Notes: generated by a model from the letters alone, not told the origin. A stretch of 64,000 nt of DNA from Limnomonas spitsbergensis (GCA_037349105.1 JAYJMM010000079.1:1426001-1490000), one strand, 5' to 3'; counted from the first letter of the stretch, positions 25,601-34,400 are shown. Numbers and translations are program-made.

Positions 25601-27800
25601 TGACCATTACAGTCACAGCCGCTGTATTAGTAACGGGGCAGACACGGCTTCGGCCCATGCCGCACTCCTTCCTGCACTCTCACGCCCCAGTGAACGTGGT
25701 TTATTATTCCTGTCTCTGCCTGTTCGTCCCCCTACCGTCAGGGTCGCTGTATTGTGGGTTGAGCTTGGCCTTGCGAGTGTCAAGGATGAGCCAGCCAAGC
25801 TGCTTATCACTGTCCCGGTTGCGCACCACCACCTGGATGCAGATCAAGGAGGTGAACATACAGGTTGCACAACCAAGGGCAGGGCAAGAGGGTGAGAGGA
25901 TCAGCCTGTAAAATGCTTGTCCCGCTGTCCCTGCTGCATACCACTCACTGACAACAGGAGATGGCGGGAAAGCCAGTGCTCATTTGAGTGTGAACCAGCT
26001 CCTTGGGAATGCCGCAGGTCAGCAACCCCCACCTGCGAGTAGGGTGAGGACGCGAGTGCTTGTGTTTATTTCACCGCCAATGGCAGGGAAAGAGGGTCAA
26101 TGACATAACGCCTCTGGGCCAGGCTGAAAAGGCTCAGCCACATGGGTGCGTGACTGTCCGGTCGGCAGGGAAAGAAGGTGAGAGATTCAGTCAGTGAGCC
26201 GGTCACGCACCACTTCCTGCAAGCAGAGGTGGGTGGGGGGTGCCAGTATTTATTTCAGTGCGCACCGGACCACATTGGGCAACCACTATCTGCAAGCAGG
26301 GCAAGGAGGCGAGCGCCGGTGTAAACATCTACGCCTTCCCCTGGTGGTAATTTCTTATTTCACCACCAGGGCTGGGCAAACAGGTGTGAGACAGGGGTGA
26401 GAATTAGTCTGCAAGCCGGTGTGAGAATCAGTCTGTAAGCCGGTTGCGCACCATTTCCTGCAAACTGAGGCCGGAGGCCATGGTCAGCGTTTATTTCAGT
26501 GTGGACTAGACCACCTTTGGCAGGCCACTACCTGCGAGCAGGGTAAGGAGGGGAGTGCCTATGCTTGAATATCAGTGCGCACCAGACCACGTTTGGCAGG
26601 CCACTGGGCAGCCACCACCACCTGCATGGCACGCAACGAGGTCAGAGCACAGGCTCCACCACCAAGGGCAGCGCCGCGAGTGGATAAAACCAAATTATGA
26701 ATTGTGTGCACACCATGACCGTATTCAAGTCCAGCATTTAAATGTAACTTTGTTGGTGAGATACTAACGGTGCGCCGTGAATGGACATACTGATGCCATA
26801 ATTGTCCCTGTGGTATTTCCTGCAAGCCGATATCGTGCGTACGTGTGTAAACTATGAGGTCATAACCATGTTCATGGTAGGGTGGTTCAGCTACCCTTCA
26901 GCTACACAATGGATTAATAGCATACAATCGAGGTGTCACACGGGGCAGCATGCCCTGCTGCTTGGGCCTCCGGCCATTGGCCGGTCTGGGTTCAGCCCCC
27001 CATCGACCCAGTGGTACCTACACAGCAGCCTGCCAAAGTTTGGCTGGTGCGCACTAAATAACCACTGGTGAGCACAAAGCGAAGAGGGGGCTGATGCCTC
27101 ATTCCGTTGCATGGACGTGATTGTGAAGCTGGCACCTGCCACATTCCTTGCTTGTCATTTGTCTTGCACTATCTTGCAGGTACCGTACCCCATGGTCTCA
27201 AGTCCGCGAGAAGCTGAGCACCTACACATGGCTCCAGACGTTGGCACACTATTGGTCTCTCCCCATGCAAGGGCACGCCCATGCGCATGCGCAAACGAAA
27301 GCCCATGCGCATGCGCAAACACATGACCATACCGTTCCACATATTCTCTGAAAATCCGTGTGCAGCAGCAGCCAATGCAGCACATGAGCCGCAGTTTGAA
27401 ATCCTGACTGTGGCATGGATCGCCCATACAGCCATGCTAAATGGCAGCAAAAATGTCTTCCTGGCCATGGCTTGGAACCACCATGCAGCATTGCAGCCAT
27501 GGTGAGCTGTCCTGACAATGGAATGGAACCCCCATGCAGCATGGCAGCCGCTGATTGCCCCCCCCCCCTGACCTTGGCATGGCTCTGTCCATTGGCGGAC
27601 AGCCGGCGCAGCTGAGCACGCGTTACTCGCCACTGCATCGAAGATGACCATACGTGCGTGTCCTTGGCCACCGAGAAGGGCGTCTCCTTGTTCTCGCCCC
27701 CGAAGGTCACGATGCAGTGCAAGGCTTGCACCTCGAATCCGAAGCCCTTCCCCTCGACAATATCGACGCGGAGCACGAACAAGTCATCGGGCGAGGTCAT
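7630..27800 (-). CDS. CEP120: CEP120/UNI2-family centriolar protein
   Basis: CEP120 acts in centriole elongation and basal-body assembly; its Chlamydomonas relative UNI2 sits at basal bodies. Sixteen exons in agreeing phase (minus strand, 5' to 3'): 27800-27573, 25832-25736, 24776-24727, 24180-24060, 23421-22820, 20091-19916, 18551-18365, 17015-16959, 16312-15904, 15036-14933, 13348-13262, 12667-12569, 11405-11269, 10725-10599, 9206-8502, 7749-7630. Together they give 3306 nt, 1101 aa plus TAA. The N-terminal C2 domain (about 1-140) starts MTSPDDLFVLRVDIVEG. A Gly/Ser/Gln/Ala-rich linker (about 166-350) leads to FVLSIELRS and a second C2 containing LEVWHKERFRSDTLLG (about 450). Coiled coil runs from about 636 (WELEVWKR, AEEARWRAEL) to about 850. 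The C-terminal RAELLATGAYDDDDPLLLRI matches the conserved family tail. The middle C2 domain of animal CEP120 is not found. Exons 9 and 15 carry low-complexity insertions. Confidence 0.92.
7795..8010 (+). repeat. Interspersed ~210-bp repeat (B-box family), intronic copy
   Basis: Runs from the CCCGCCGCACAATCTTCTC motif to GGGTATGCACCGTTC, inside the last CEP120 intron. Related copies are at about 57055-57255 and 57655-57870 (plus), 28893-29100 (minus), and partial ones at about 6560-6722 and 29290-29440. Confidence 0.8.
8108..8180 (-). repeat. ~70-bp interspersed element, CEP120 intron 15
   Basis: A reverse-oriented copy ending TGCAACGTCATTGACAC, with the internal AGCCCAGCCTTTTGAGCAG core. See the tandem pair at 30517-30640 for the family description. 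Confidence 0.65.
9400..9640 (+). repeat. Interspersed repeat with TGTAGCTGAATTGTAGCTGAA end
   Basis: Contains a GGGACCAAACCTTGATTGGCC block, a CCTTGGCCGTAGGCCGTGATA block and a run of TGTAGCTGAA-type motifs. Related segments occur at about 20590-20880, 26880-27065, 44150-44205, 47455-47610, 59860-60190, 60675-60810 and 62630-62745, mostly in introns. No open frame is preserved among them, so it looks non-autonomous. Confidence 0.6.
9795..9862 (+). repeat. ~70-bp interspersed element, CEP120 intron 14
   Basis: Starts TCAATGACGTAACACCTCTG and ends in GGCTCGGCCGCGTGGGCGCC. It is in opposite orientation to the host gene. Family described at 30517-30640. Confidence 0.75.
10035..10605 (-). repeat. 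Tandem array of the CEP120 exon-14 donor junction
   Basis: The true donor reads TTGCAG^GTGGGCTGATAGGGC (minus strand, 10599/10598). Degenerate units of about 30 bp that keep the GGTGGGCTGNNAGGGC part of this junction follow it through the intron, roughly a dozen copies down to about 10050. Only the intronic side of the junction is well kept. Confidence 0.8.
10805..11310 (-). repeat. Tandem copies of the CEP120 exon-13 3' end and donor
   Basis: Exon 13 ends ...GCGTTTGCATCCTTCAG^GTGGGG. Shorter, decayed copies of this exon tail (on the plus strand CTGAAGGATGCAAACGCCTG and GCTCGAGCGAAGCGTA-like strings) lie at about 11148-11205, 11083-11125, 10905-10960 and 10826-10870, separated by AATTCGAAATTC-rich spacers. 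Confidence 0.8.
12190..12625 (-). repeat. Tandem copies of the CEP120 exon-12 3' end and donor
   Basis: Exon 12 ends with codons for MMEAEAAVRRLQ followed by GTGGGTGG. Five or so further copies of the segment encoding EAEAAxRR plus donor occur at about 12190-12245, 12262-12310, 12325-12365, 12415-12465 and 12475-12505. Translated, they repeat MMEAEAAMRRWQVGG-like strings, which shows their exon origin. Confidence 0.85.
13630..14760 (-). repeat. Mixed copies of exon-11 acceptor and exon-10 donor in CEP120 intron 10
   Basis: Copies of the exon-11 acceptor side (true junction CGCCCAG^GTGTCAGCCGTGAAGG at 13348) lie at about 13640-13700, 13850-13890, 13965-14000, 14120-14160, 14355-14400 and 14505-14545. 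Copies of the exon-10 donor side (true donor at 14933) lie at about 14465-14510, 14585-14640 and 14665-14740. At about 14465-14545 the two kinds are directly fused. Confidence 0.75.
14862..14930 (-). repeat. ~70-bp interspersed element abutting a CEP120 donor
   Basis: A reverse-oriented copy (GTTGGGCGCCCATGCGAACG ... GTCATGGAC) that ends within a few bases of the exon-10 donor at 14933, so intron 10 begins almost directly with the element. Family described at 30517-30640. Confidence 0.75.
14990..15340 (-). repeat. 96-bp tandem array containing the CEP120 exon-10 acceptor
   Basis: The segment CAGCTCAGCCCGCCAGCGTG starts at 15008, 15104, 15200 and 15296, an exact 96-bp period. Each unit carries a pyrimidine tract, CCCCCCGCAG acceptor (minus strand) and the exon start encoding AEEARWRAEL. 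As 96 is 32 codons and the units are open, splicing to any acceptor would stay in frame. Confidence 0.92.
15750..15935 (-). repeat. Tandem copies of the CEP120 exon-9 donor junction (~35 bp)
   Basis: The true junction encodes WELEVWKR then GTGAGCTG (15904/15903). About four further copies of TTTCCACACTTCAAGCTC (plus strand) with varying decay follow to about 15757, several keeping the CGAG^GTGAGC donor. Confidence 0.88.
16300..16720. repeat. Imperfect CAG/CTG trinucleotide-rich tract
   Basis: CEP120 intron 8 is dominated by irregular AGCAGCAAC/CAGCAGCAGC runs. In the minus-strand direction this is a CTG/TTG tract next to the exon-9 acceptor (TTGTAG at 16312). It opens long Leu-rich frames that are not genes. 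Confidence 0.8.
16880..16965 (-). repeat. Two copies of the CEP120 exon-8 donor region
   Basis: The true donor (CAG^GTGAGATGCATACTGGGG at 16959) is followed about 47 bp later by a second GAG^GTGAGGTGCTCTCTGGGG block, with matching downstream sequence. Confidence 0.75.
17020..17305. repeat. Tandem repeat of GCGGTACAGTGTT-type units
   Basis: Variants of GCGGTACAGTGTTAAGATAA and GTTGCAGGATAGTGTTGCGG alternate across CEP120 intron 7, starting immediately beside the exon-8 acceptor. The acceptor-side sequence TTTGTGCGGTACAG itself recurs at about 17090. Confidence 0.75.
17385..18425 (-). repeat. Array of CEP120 exon-7 3' end plus donor, about eight copies
   Basis: Exon 7 ends encoding HDCWVDGYAPVQ then GTGGGTGC (18365/18364). 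Copies encoding WVDDYTPVQ, WTVMHQCR, WVDGYALAPV and similar, each with a GTGGGTG-type donor, recur through the intron to about 17400 with two alternating spacers, one of which includes GGTTTGATCCCTGACCCTGA. Confidence 0.85.
18570..18990. repeat. 113-bp minisatellite in CEP120 intron 6
   Basis: GCACACGCATGGGCTGGG starts at 18571, 18684 and 18797 (113-bp period), built from TATGGGCTGGGC-type subunits. It begins about 20 bp from the exon-7 acceptor at 18551. Confidence 0.88.
19395..19925 (-). repeat. Degenerate copies of the CEP120 exon-6 donor region
   Basis: The true donor (CAGAATGG^GTGAGAGG at 19916) is followed by several blocks of CACTGTTCACACCCCTGACC or CTCCTCACCCATTATAAAGC type (plus strand), spaced 40-100 bp, most keeping the AATGGGTGAG-like core. 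Confidence 0.7.
20310..20520 (+). repeat. Interspersed repeat around CCGGTTCGCTCTGC
   Basis: TCCGGTTCGCTCTGCCTGGC, TTCGCAAGAGGCAGTGGGTG and TTGCGTCAAC recur in the same order, with substitutions, at about 23715-23805. Both copies lie in CEP120 introns. Confidence 0.65.
21131..21720. repeat. 36-bp minisatellite, about 16 copies
   Basis: CTCATGTGAGGTGCACATGC recurs every 36 bp from 21131 in CEP120 intron 5. Because 36 is a multiple of three and the unit lacks stops in several frames, long repetitive open frames appear on both strands (12-residue periods). I treat these as non-coding. Confidence 0.93.
21925..21990 (+). repeat. ~70-bp interspersed element, CEP120 intron 5
   Basis: Begins GTCAATGATGTTAAACCTCTG and ends GGCCACGTGGGCGCCC. 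Family described at 30517-30640. Confidence 0.7.
22060..22840 (-). repeat. Array of CEP120 exon-5 3' end plus donor, about nine copies
   Basis: Exon 5 ends encoding IELRSFQ followed by GTAGGGAC (22820/22819). Units on the plus strand of the form CACCTGGAAGCTCNGCCTC...TCTCACAC recur to about 22090 at intervals of 50-100 bp, with donor-like CCAG^GTG. Confidence 0.82.
23920..24125 (-). repeat. Duplicate of CEP120 exon-4 3' end and donor
   Basis: The exon tail (GGGCCGGCTAATGTGCTGTCC and GGGGACTCTTCTCCTACCTGG on the plus strand, about 24040-24115) has a second copy at about 23925-24000, including the donor region. Confidence 0.85.
24380..24790 (-). repeat. Copies of CEP120 exon-3 3' end plus donor, about five
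   Basis: The exon end (GTGTCACGGGTGCTGACGGGG at 24734-24754) is echoed by GTGTCTCGAATGCTGATGTGG, GTATCATGTGTGCTGATGGGG, GTACAAAGAGTGCTGATGTGG and GTATAGCGAGTGCTGATGTGG at about 24652, 24549, 24505 and 24438. Each has a pyrimidine/purine context like the true donor. Confidence 0.85.
25165..25270. repeat. Short GTTGCAGGGTT/GTTGCAAGGCT tandem repeat
   Basis: About eight 12-13 bp units in CEP120 intron 2. Confidence 0.75.
25930..26650 (-). repeat. Copies of CEP120 exon-2 5' end plus acceptor, about six
   Basis: The true junction (plus strand GGTTGCGCACCACCACCTGG, acceptor at 25833) recurs as GGTCACGCACCACTTCCTGC (about 26202), GGTTGCGCACCATTTCCTGC (about 26443) and weaker forms near 25940, 26275, 26520 and 26610, each followed by a CTGCNNNCAGGG-like acceptor copy. 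Confidence 0.8.
26094..26158 (+). repeat. ~70-bp interspersed element, CEP120 intron 1
   Basis: Begins GTCAATGACATAACGCCTCTG and ends GGCTCAGCCACATGGGTGCG. Family described at 30517-30640. Confidence 0.72.
27395..27595 (-). repeat. Copies of the CEP120 exon-1 donor region
   Basis: The true exon end (CAGAGCCATGCCAAG^GTCAGG) is followed by CCATGCCACAGTCAGG at about 27405 and a CCAAGCCATGGCCAGG variant at about 27465. A separate 50-bp duplication (AACCCCCATGCAGC-type) lies between them. Confidence 0.6.
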
Positions 27801-28649
27801 GAGGACACCTCAGCTGCTACTGAGGCTCTCCAGGAGAGGCTCCTCCACTGTGTTCAGTCTAGAATTTTGAAAGTCTCCAGGGAGGCCTCGAGGTTTTCTT
27901 CTTATCGCTCGCCCCTGGCGAGAGATGAATTCATTATTGGCAGGTCATGTCGCCTCCTGATTTGATTTCCGTTTCTGTGGTCGGTTCATATTTTACAAAT
28001 GTAATGCTCAACTGGCGCACCCGCTAGCACCTGGTATGTTCCTGTTGCGCGCACGCACGGGACGGTGGGGCCCTGACACGCCCGCCAGCTCGCAGTTTGA
28101 ATTTTGGGTCTTCCTAGCTTTGACCCGGGTCTGCCCTACAACGTCTTAGCATGCGGTCGGTGGCAAGCGCTCCTATACCAGGAAATCCTGTATGAGCTGT
28201 TGAGCAGATAACCACTAGCCGAATATTAGCCCGATGGAACTTTACTAGTTGCTGAAGAGGTTGCACCAGCAAACTTCCACCAGTTCCACCCTACAATGCG
28301 CCTGCTGGCTGCTGCCCTCCTGACTCTCATCTGTGGCTCTGCTGCCATGGGGGTATTGCTTGACTGATCAAAAACAGCTGAAGGTTGTGGTTCCAGAATC
28401 CACCCCATTGCAGGTGGTCATCAGCAGTGGCACTCAGCCTTCTGACAGCTGTACGCTGCCTGTGCACCCTGGCACCAGCAGGCCAGTGCTTCTTTTAGAC
28501 TATTAGAGCTCACCAGACCACTCGCTATCCACGCACCACTGAGCTACCTGGGATCTGAGCTGCAATGGCCCAAGGCCGAAGTCCCAATCAAATGAGCTTG
28601 CTGCACCAGGACGACCCCGCCGCAGGTTGTCATTGAGCCAGTGAGGGTA

Positions 28650-28830
28650 ACCCGGTACGGAAAACGGTACGGTCAAACACTACGGTACGGGTACGGTACG
28701 GTACGGACATGAAGGGATGGGCTAGTAAGAAAATGGACAATACGGTAGTTCCAAGCGGTACGGTACGGTCAAACGGTACGGGATACGGTACGGGTTTTTT
28801 GCCAATACGGCCGTACTGGGTAAGTGGGTA
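28650..28830. repeat. TACGG/GTACGGTACGG simple repeat
   Basis: Irregular runs of ACGGTACGGT alternate with unrelated 20-30 bp blocks. Confidence 0.8.
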
Positions 28831-28892
28831 ACCCTGCATGGAGCTGAATTGTAGCTGACGTGCAGTTATAATAAGCTGTGCATCCTGGAGTT

Positions 28893-29100
28893 TAGAACGG
28901 TGCAAACCCGCTGGGCCCTTCTGAACGCTCAGCCGCCGGCTGGTAGGGAAAGACTAACCTAAAATCCAGGTACCATGCACAGCCAGGACCATGGTGCAGC
29001 CATGCCCCCCTCCCATGTGAGGGGGGCAGGAACATGGAACCCGGCCAACTAGTAGACAGGGGGAGAAACAGGATCGTATGGCGGGTTCGATCCCTCAACC
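28893..29100 (-). repeat. Interspersed ~210-bp repeat with B-box-like motif
   Basis: Reverse-oriented relative of the copies at 7795-8010 and 57055-57870. On the plus strand it ends with GGTTCGATCCC at 29084-29094, which matches the RNA polymerase III B-box consensus GGTTCGANTCC closely. A convincing A box at the usual spacing is not seen, so a tRNA-derived SINE is only a possibility. Confidence 0.7.
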
Positions 29101-30516
29101 TTAGTGGACCCTGGAGTGTGCTGGGCTGTCTTCTTTACTAATTATTGAAGCTGGTTTGAGGGCTGTGAAGCTGACATGGCCCGGTGGTACAACACTAATG
29201 GCATCCATGATCAGCAGCAACTCATGGTTGGTGTCCAAGTGCCAGCCCCACTGCCCCAGTACCGGTACATAGGATAGATGTGGGCATGGCCGCACCTTGG
29301 ATGGGTTTGCTGGGTTCCATGTTCCTGTCCGCTCACTTAGGGGGGTGACATGGCTGCACTTTGGTCTAGGCTGTGCATGGTAGCTGAAATATAGGTTGCT
29401 CACTTGAGCGGCTGAGCAGGTATGCACCATCCCATCCTAAACTACTGTTACAGTGATGATATTATAATGGTAATGGCGCGGACGCGGCCCAGGCCATGCT
29501 GCGCTGTTTCCTTAACCCTCACGCCCCTGCGGAGCGCAGTTTTCCTCCTTTCTTTGATATTCTAACACCAGTTTTCGTACCTCCAATTTGGATGCGGAGC
29601 ACGGATATGTTCATGACATAACACCTCTGTGCCCTGCTTAAATAAACTCGACCTGGATGGCTCGGAGCACGGATATGATGAAATCGATGCCGTGAGTGTG
29701 AGGCTGCTTGGGAGAATTCTGTACATGCTCATAGACAAAGTTTGCCATTATGAAAGCATCTGCATGCACATGATACAAACCGATACCAATACTGCCATAC
29801 CAATAAGCCAATATTGCCATAGATTCAGTTATGAAGGTTTTCGAATCTGTTATACTGTCTATTGGGCACCAAGAAAACATTTCAGAATTCAGACTAGTAT
29901 CTACGACACACACCAGGCAGTTCAGGTTCCAACAAAACTGTTGGGAAAGGAGCCAAGCCCCATACAAATTCAGCAAGCTACCAACCACCAAGAATAGTGA
30001 TGTGAAATTAACCCAGAGACCCCCGCCCCACACACAAAGCATGGATTTGTGGAGTGTGGTACGGTAGATACACTTTGAGGTGGGGAGGTTTCAGAGGCCT
30101 CCTCTGACCGACCTTGTTTCCCAGCCCGTGTCTCTTCACTTCTGATTTCCACTTCTTCTGTTTTTCCTGACCCACTTTATTTGCAAGTCTCGATTCTCCC
30201 ATCTCCTCAGCTGAGCACCCACACGACTGGACCACTTTGAGGAGGGCCCTGAGCCCCCGAGGCGTAACGCCATTGACACATTCTTGCCTCTATGAATTAG
30301 ACCCGTATGTCTTGGTTCAATGGCAAGCAACCAAGACACTGCCTGACTAAGGCATCGTCACTCATTACTCGGGCCTTCAATATTTTTACCCCTTCTCCTA
30401 TTCTTTTTTCTGCCCCTTTTACTGAGGCGCCCACTTGGTCTTCACTGCCTTCCCGGCCTCTCCTTTTGTTCCTTTCCTCCCCTCTTCCTTTTCATGTCTT
30501 CTTTTCTCCCTTCTGA

Positions 30517-30640
30517 ACAGTTGGGCGCCCACGCGGCCGAGCTTTGAGCGGGCCCAGAGGTGTAACGTCATTGACTTAGGCGCCCACGCGGTCGAACCTT
30601 TTTTAGCAGGGCCCAGAGGTGTAATGTCATTGACTCATTA
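30517..30640 (-). repeat. ~70-bp interspersed element, tandem pair
   Basis: Two adjacent copies of GGGCGCCCACGCGGCCGAGC ... CCCAGAGGTGTAACGTCATTGA (the second with GGTCGAACC). The family occurs in either orientation at about 3463, 8108, 9795, 14862, 21925, 26094, 29608, 30240, 39213, 39790 and 56251. It is too short to code for anything and looks like a non-autonomous mobile repeat. Confidence 0.85.
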
Positions 30641-31470
30641 CTCGGGTCATATTCCAATATCATCAGGGGAGTGACAGCTCCACTAGCAGCCATCCATCCT
30701 TGCCACTACCGTAAGCGCTGGATACATAGGTAACTGCCGTACACATAACCACCGTACACATAACCACTGGTAGGGTGCCACCACCACACTTCAAGGTGTC
30801 TTGACATGCCTCCGCACAGCAATTGAAGCCCACTGGAGTACACAAACCGCCCCAAAAAACCATGAGCAAGTGGATTGTCTTTTCAAATTTCAAGAAAAAA
30901 AACCAGTGGAGCATGATCGGTTTTGGTGGATGGGACAGATGCCCGCACGAGCATCAAAATAACCGTAGATAGACAAGACTTCCCCCCCGCTGGGCTTCCT
31001 ACCAGCAAGGAAACACGCGGTGGCTTATTTATGAACCCTATCATGCAGGAGAAAAAATTGACTGGGGCACACAGGATGTTAACTGCCCACGGCCTACCAA
31101 GATAGGAATCAGATTGGGAAGGAATTTTGTGAACGCGTGATTCCTGAATAGTTGGAAAATTGGCCTCCAAACCCTCATCTGAACCAAAGGAAGTTTATGC
31201 AGACACTCTCAAGCACTAGGCGGCCAGACGTCTTCGTCAGCACCTGTCAGCGATTTCTTCACATGCACAAAATTAGCCTTCAAACCTCTCTCTGATAACC
31301 CCAAGGATCCAATGCCAACCCTCGTGCATTATGCAGCCATCCTTAAGTATACTGCCGTTGCTGTTCTTAGGAACACTACCTTGTTCACAAGAACCTCAAA
31401 ATTAAGCTCATTACCCCCCCCTCAGGTTGGAAAGACCCAGTGTCAGCCCTCAAGCACTCTGCAGGCATCT

Positions 31471-34400
31471 TTAAGCGTTGGCATTACTGTTTTTTGGGGC
31501 TTCGACGTCACTGCTGGGCGCCGAGTCTCCAGCCTCGGCTGGCTTCGGCTCAGATGATGCAGGGGTACTTTCACCCTCCTGTGCCCCAGCCTCCGCTGGC
31601 TCAGGCGCCGGGACCTCAGAGGTACCTTCACCCTCTGAAACCCCAGCCTCTGCTGGCTCCGGCGCAGGTACCGCAGCGGTACTGCCCTCAGGCTCTGCTG
31701 CATTGGCCTCATAATCCGTTTGATTCAAGGTCTCGTCGCTGGTCTGGTTGAGCGTTTGGTTCAAGGTCTGGTTGATCTGCTGGTCAAGGGCATCGTTGAA
31801 CATGGGGTTGACTTTCAAGTTGAACTGCTGCTCAACCGTCTGGTTTTGTGTTTGGTTGAATGTCTGGTTCATGAGCTGGGGCAGCGTCTGGATCAGGATC
31901 AGGTTGTGGGACTGGTTGGTAAGCGTCTGGTTCAAATTAAGGGGTTGAAAGGTTTCACCCCCCTCAGCCGGTGCCTGGCTGGTCTCCCCCTCAAGGGCGT
32001 CGCCGCTGCCGGCAGCCTCATTGCTCTCAGGAGGATTCATTTGCTGCAGGCGTCTGCCGCCATCACCACCGCCGTCGCCGCCGCTGCCACCACCACCATT
32101 GCTGTCACTGCTGCTTCCCTCGCTGCCACTGGCGCCGCCATCCCCGCTGCCGCCACTGTCACCGCCGCCGCCATTACTGCTTCCTTCGCCCCCTTTACCG
32201 CCGTCACCGCCACCATTGCTACCCTTGTCGCCGCCGCCGCCATTGCTGCCCTTATCGCCGCCGCTGTCATTGCTGCTGCCATTGCGCCCTTCGCCCCCTT
32301 TGCTGCCGTCACCGCCGCCGCCATCGCCACTGCTGCCGCCCTTGCTGCCGTCGCCACCGTCGCCTTTCGCTGGATGGCACGTCTTGTCGTCCAGCTTGGC
32401 TGTCGCGTAATCCAGGTCCTTGAGGCGAACACCGGTGCCGGGATAAGCTTTTTCAAATATGACACCCACCTGAGTGTGCGTAGCAGGGGCAGGCCCGATC
32501 AAGATTGAGCAGCAGCAGGCAGGCCCAGTCAGTACTGAGCAGCAGGAGGCAGGCCCAGACAAGACTTCAGCAGCAGGGGGCAGGCCCGATCAGGATTGAG
32601 CAGCAGGGGGCAGGCCCGATCAGGATTGAGCAGCAGCAGGCAGGCCCAGTCAGGACTCAGCAGGAGGCAGGCCCAGGCAGCACTCAAGTAGCAGGAGACA
32701 GGCCCACTCAGGACTCTACAGCAGGAGGCAGGCCCAGACAACATTCAAGCAGCGGGGGGCAGGCCCATGCAGAATTCATAAGTCACGTGCCGAGTTGGAT
32801 TGATGCACCAGCAGGGATACAAACAGTCACATACAAACCATCTTCTGAGGGGATCCCATCTGATTGGTCCGACCATCAATTTGAACTCTCTGAACATCAC
32901 CGCCCTAGCCACACCTCATCAGCGTAACGCTTGTTGTCCTCAAGGTCATCAAAGAAGAGGATGCAGGATGGGGCAGGGGGGCGGAAGTAGGCATCGATTC
33001 TCCTTAACCCATCGGTCTTGTCGTCCGCGCCCCACTGCAGCAGAGTGGACCAGGAGAGCGTCAGGGCACAGGATGAGGTGCTGCTGCTATTGTTCAATTA
33101 TCCAACTAATAGTCCAGTCGCAAAAGACTGAGACCAGATATAGCTGAAATGCGGATCGACCAAGGGGGAAAAACTGGCTACTGGCGCAAATGAGCTTGCA
33201 ATACGGACGAAAAATTGACCGTGAGGCAATCAAGAGGAGGTGCCTGCTGCCCCTGCGGGACTTGCCATGAGAGCTACCCTGACTGGGGTTAAGATCAACA
33301 GCTACCCCTGGCCATGGTGGATCTAGATCTACCCCTGGCTGGGCTTAAATCTAGAGCTGCCCTGGCTGGGCTTAAATCTAGAGCTGCCCTGGCTGGGGTT
33401 AAATCTAGAGCTGCCCTGGCTGGGGTCTGAATATACAGCGAACACGGCTGGGGTTTAAATCTAGACATACCCTGACTGCGGTATCAATTTAGAGCTACCC
33501 TGACTGGGGTTGAAATCTAGAACTGCCCTGACTGGGGTTTGAATGAAGCCTCTAATTCAAATAAATACCGAAATCAGTGATATTAGGGTGATCTTCACCA
33601 TGCACAAAAAAAATGTAGTGAGCAAATATGACTCGACCTTGCTTGGATAAATCTGGGCCGAATTGTAGCTGGAGTTCATGAAGCAACAAAAGTGGTGCAT
33701 CTTTTTCCCTTAACGGACACGCGCGCTTATTCCCGATGCTGTATGCTACCGAACTCGTACCAACTTGCAGCCTCCCTTCACACCTGGAACGCATCACTGT
33801 TGAAGAATTGGTCATTAAAGACTTCTGCATAATACCGCTGTAGGACCATGACCATCTTGTCTTTGTTGTCATTGGCACTGGAGATGGCAATGCCACATCC
33901 CAAGGCCTGTTGGAGGCAAAACGTGCGAGAATGACAGGGGGGGGGGGTCAAATTTGAAAATGTGTGAGGACAGAAGGGCGAGGTCTTCAGAATACAAAAT
34001 GTCCTGGGGGGGAGGGGGGAGGGTAATCAAAATCTTCGCGGCCAGGACAAAGGTTTTCTCACTGAAAGTGTATTTCGGTCTGTGCAGGGGTGACCAGGGG
34101 GCTGTGGGGCACCAAAAGGGACATGGACCTGTGTCCACAAATCGTGCGGGAATACTACCATCAAGGACAAAGATTGAATATTGGATTCATCACCCTTGGC
34201 CCAGACATGAAAGAGGACAACAGGACATAGATCCGGAGAGGAAGATTTCCAGGCCATGGCCATGCCGAATGGACATGTCTGGCCCAGACATAACAACAGG
34301 GCAGAGCAGTAGACAGATACCGAGAAGAACATAACCAGGGTGTGCACATTTTGAGGCCTGATGGGAGGCAAGTGTGCTATGAACTAGGGGAAGAGGTCTT

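Larger units (their letters stand above)
27801..31470. other. Intergenic region upstream of CEP120 and downstream of the HAD-module gene
   Basis: No protein family is recognised. It should contain the CEP120 promoter at its left end and the 3' untranslated region of the HAD-module gene at its right end. It holds a GGTACGGTACGG-type short repeat (28650-28830), B-box-family copies (28893-29100 minus, 29290-29440 plus) and several 70-bp elements (about 29608, 30240, 30517-30640). Confidence 0.55.

Noticed and set aside
27180..27250. Candidate second exon of CEP120 reading SRGLETMGYG
   Set aside because: It superficially resembles the ETIGY motif of the family, but its phase does not fit exon 1, whereas 25736-25832 (RDSDKQLGWLILDTRKA) fits in phase and aligns better.
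28640..28830. ACGGTACGG repeats considered as a CRISPR-like or regulatory array
   Set aside because: Units are irregular, very short and lack unique spacers; this is simple-sequence DNA in a eukaryotic genome.
32021..32508. Plus-strand Pro/Ser/Ala-rich frames opposite the HAD-gene C terminus
   Set aside because: They are antisense shadows of the Gly/Ser/Asp-rich coding block in exon 7.
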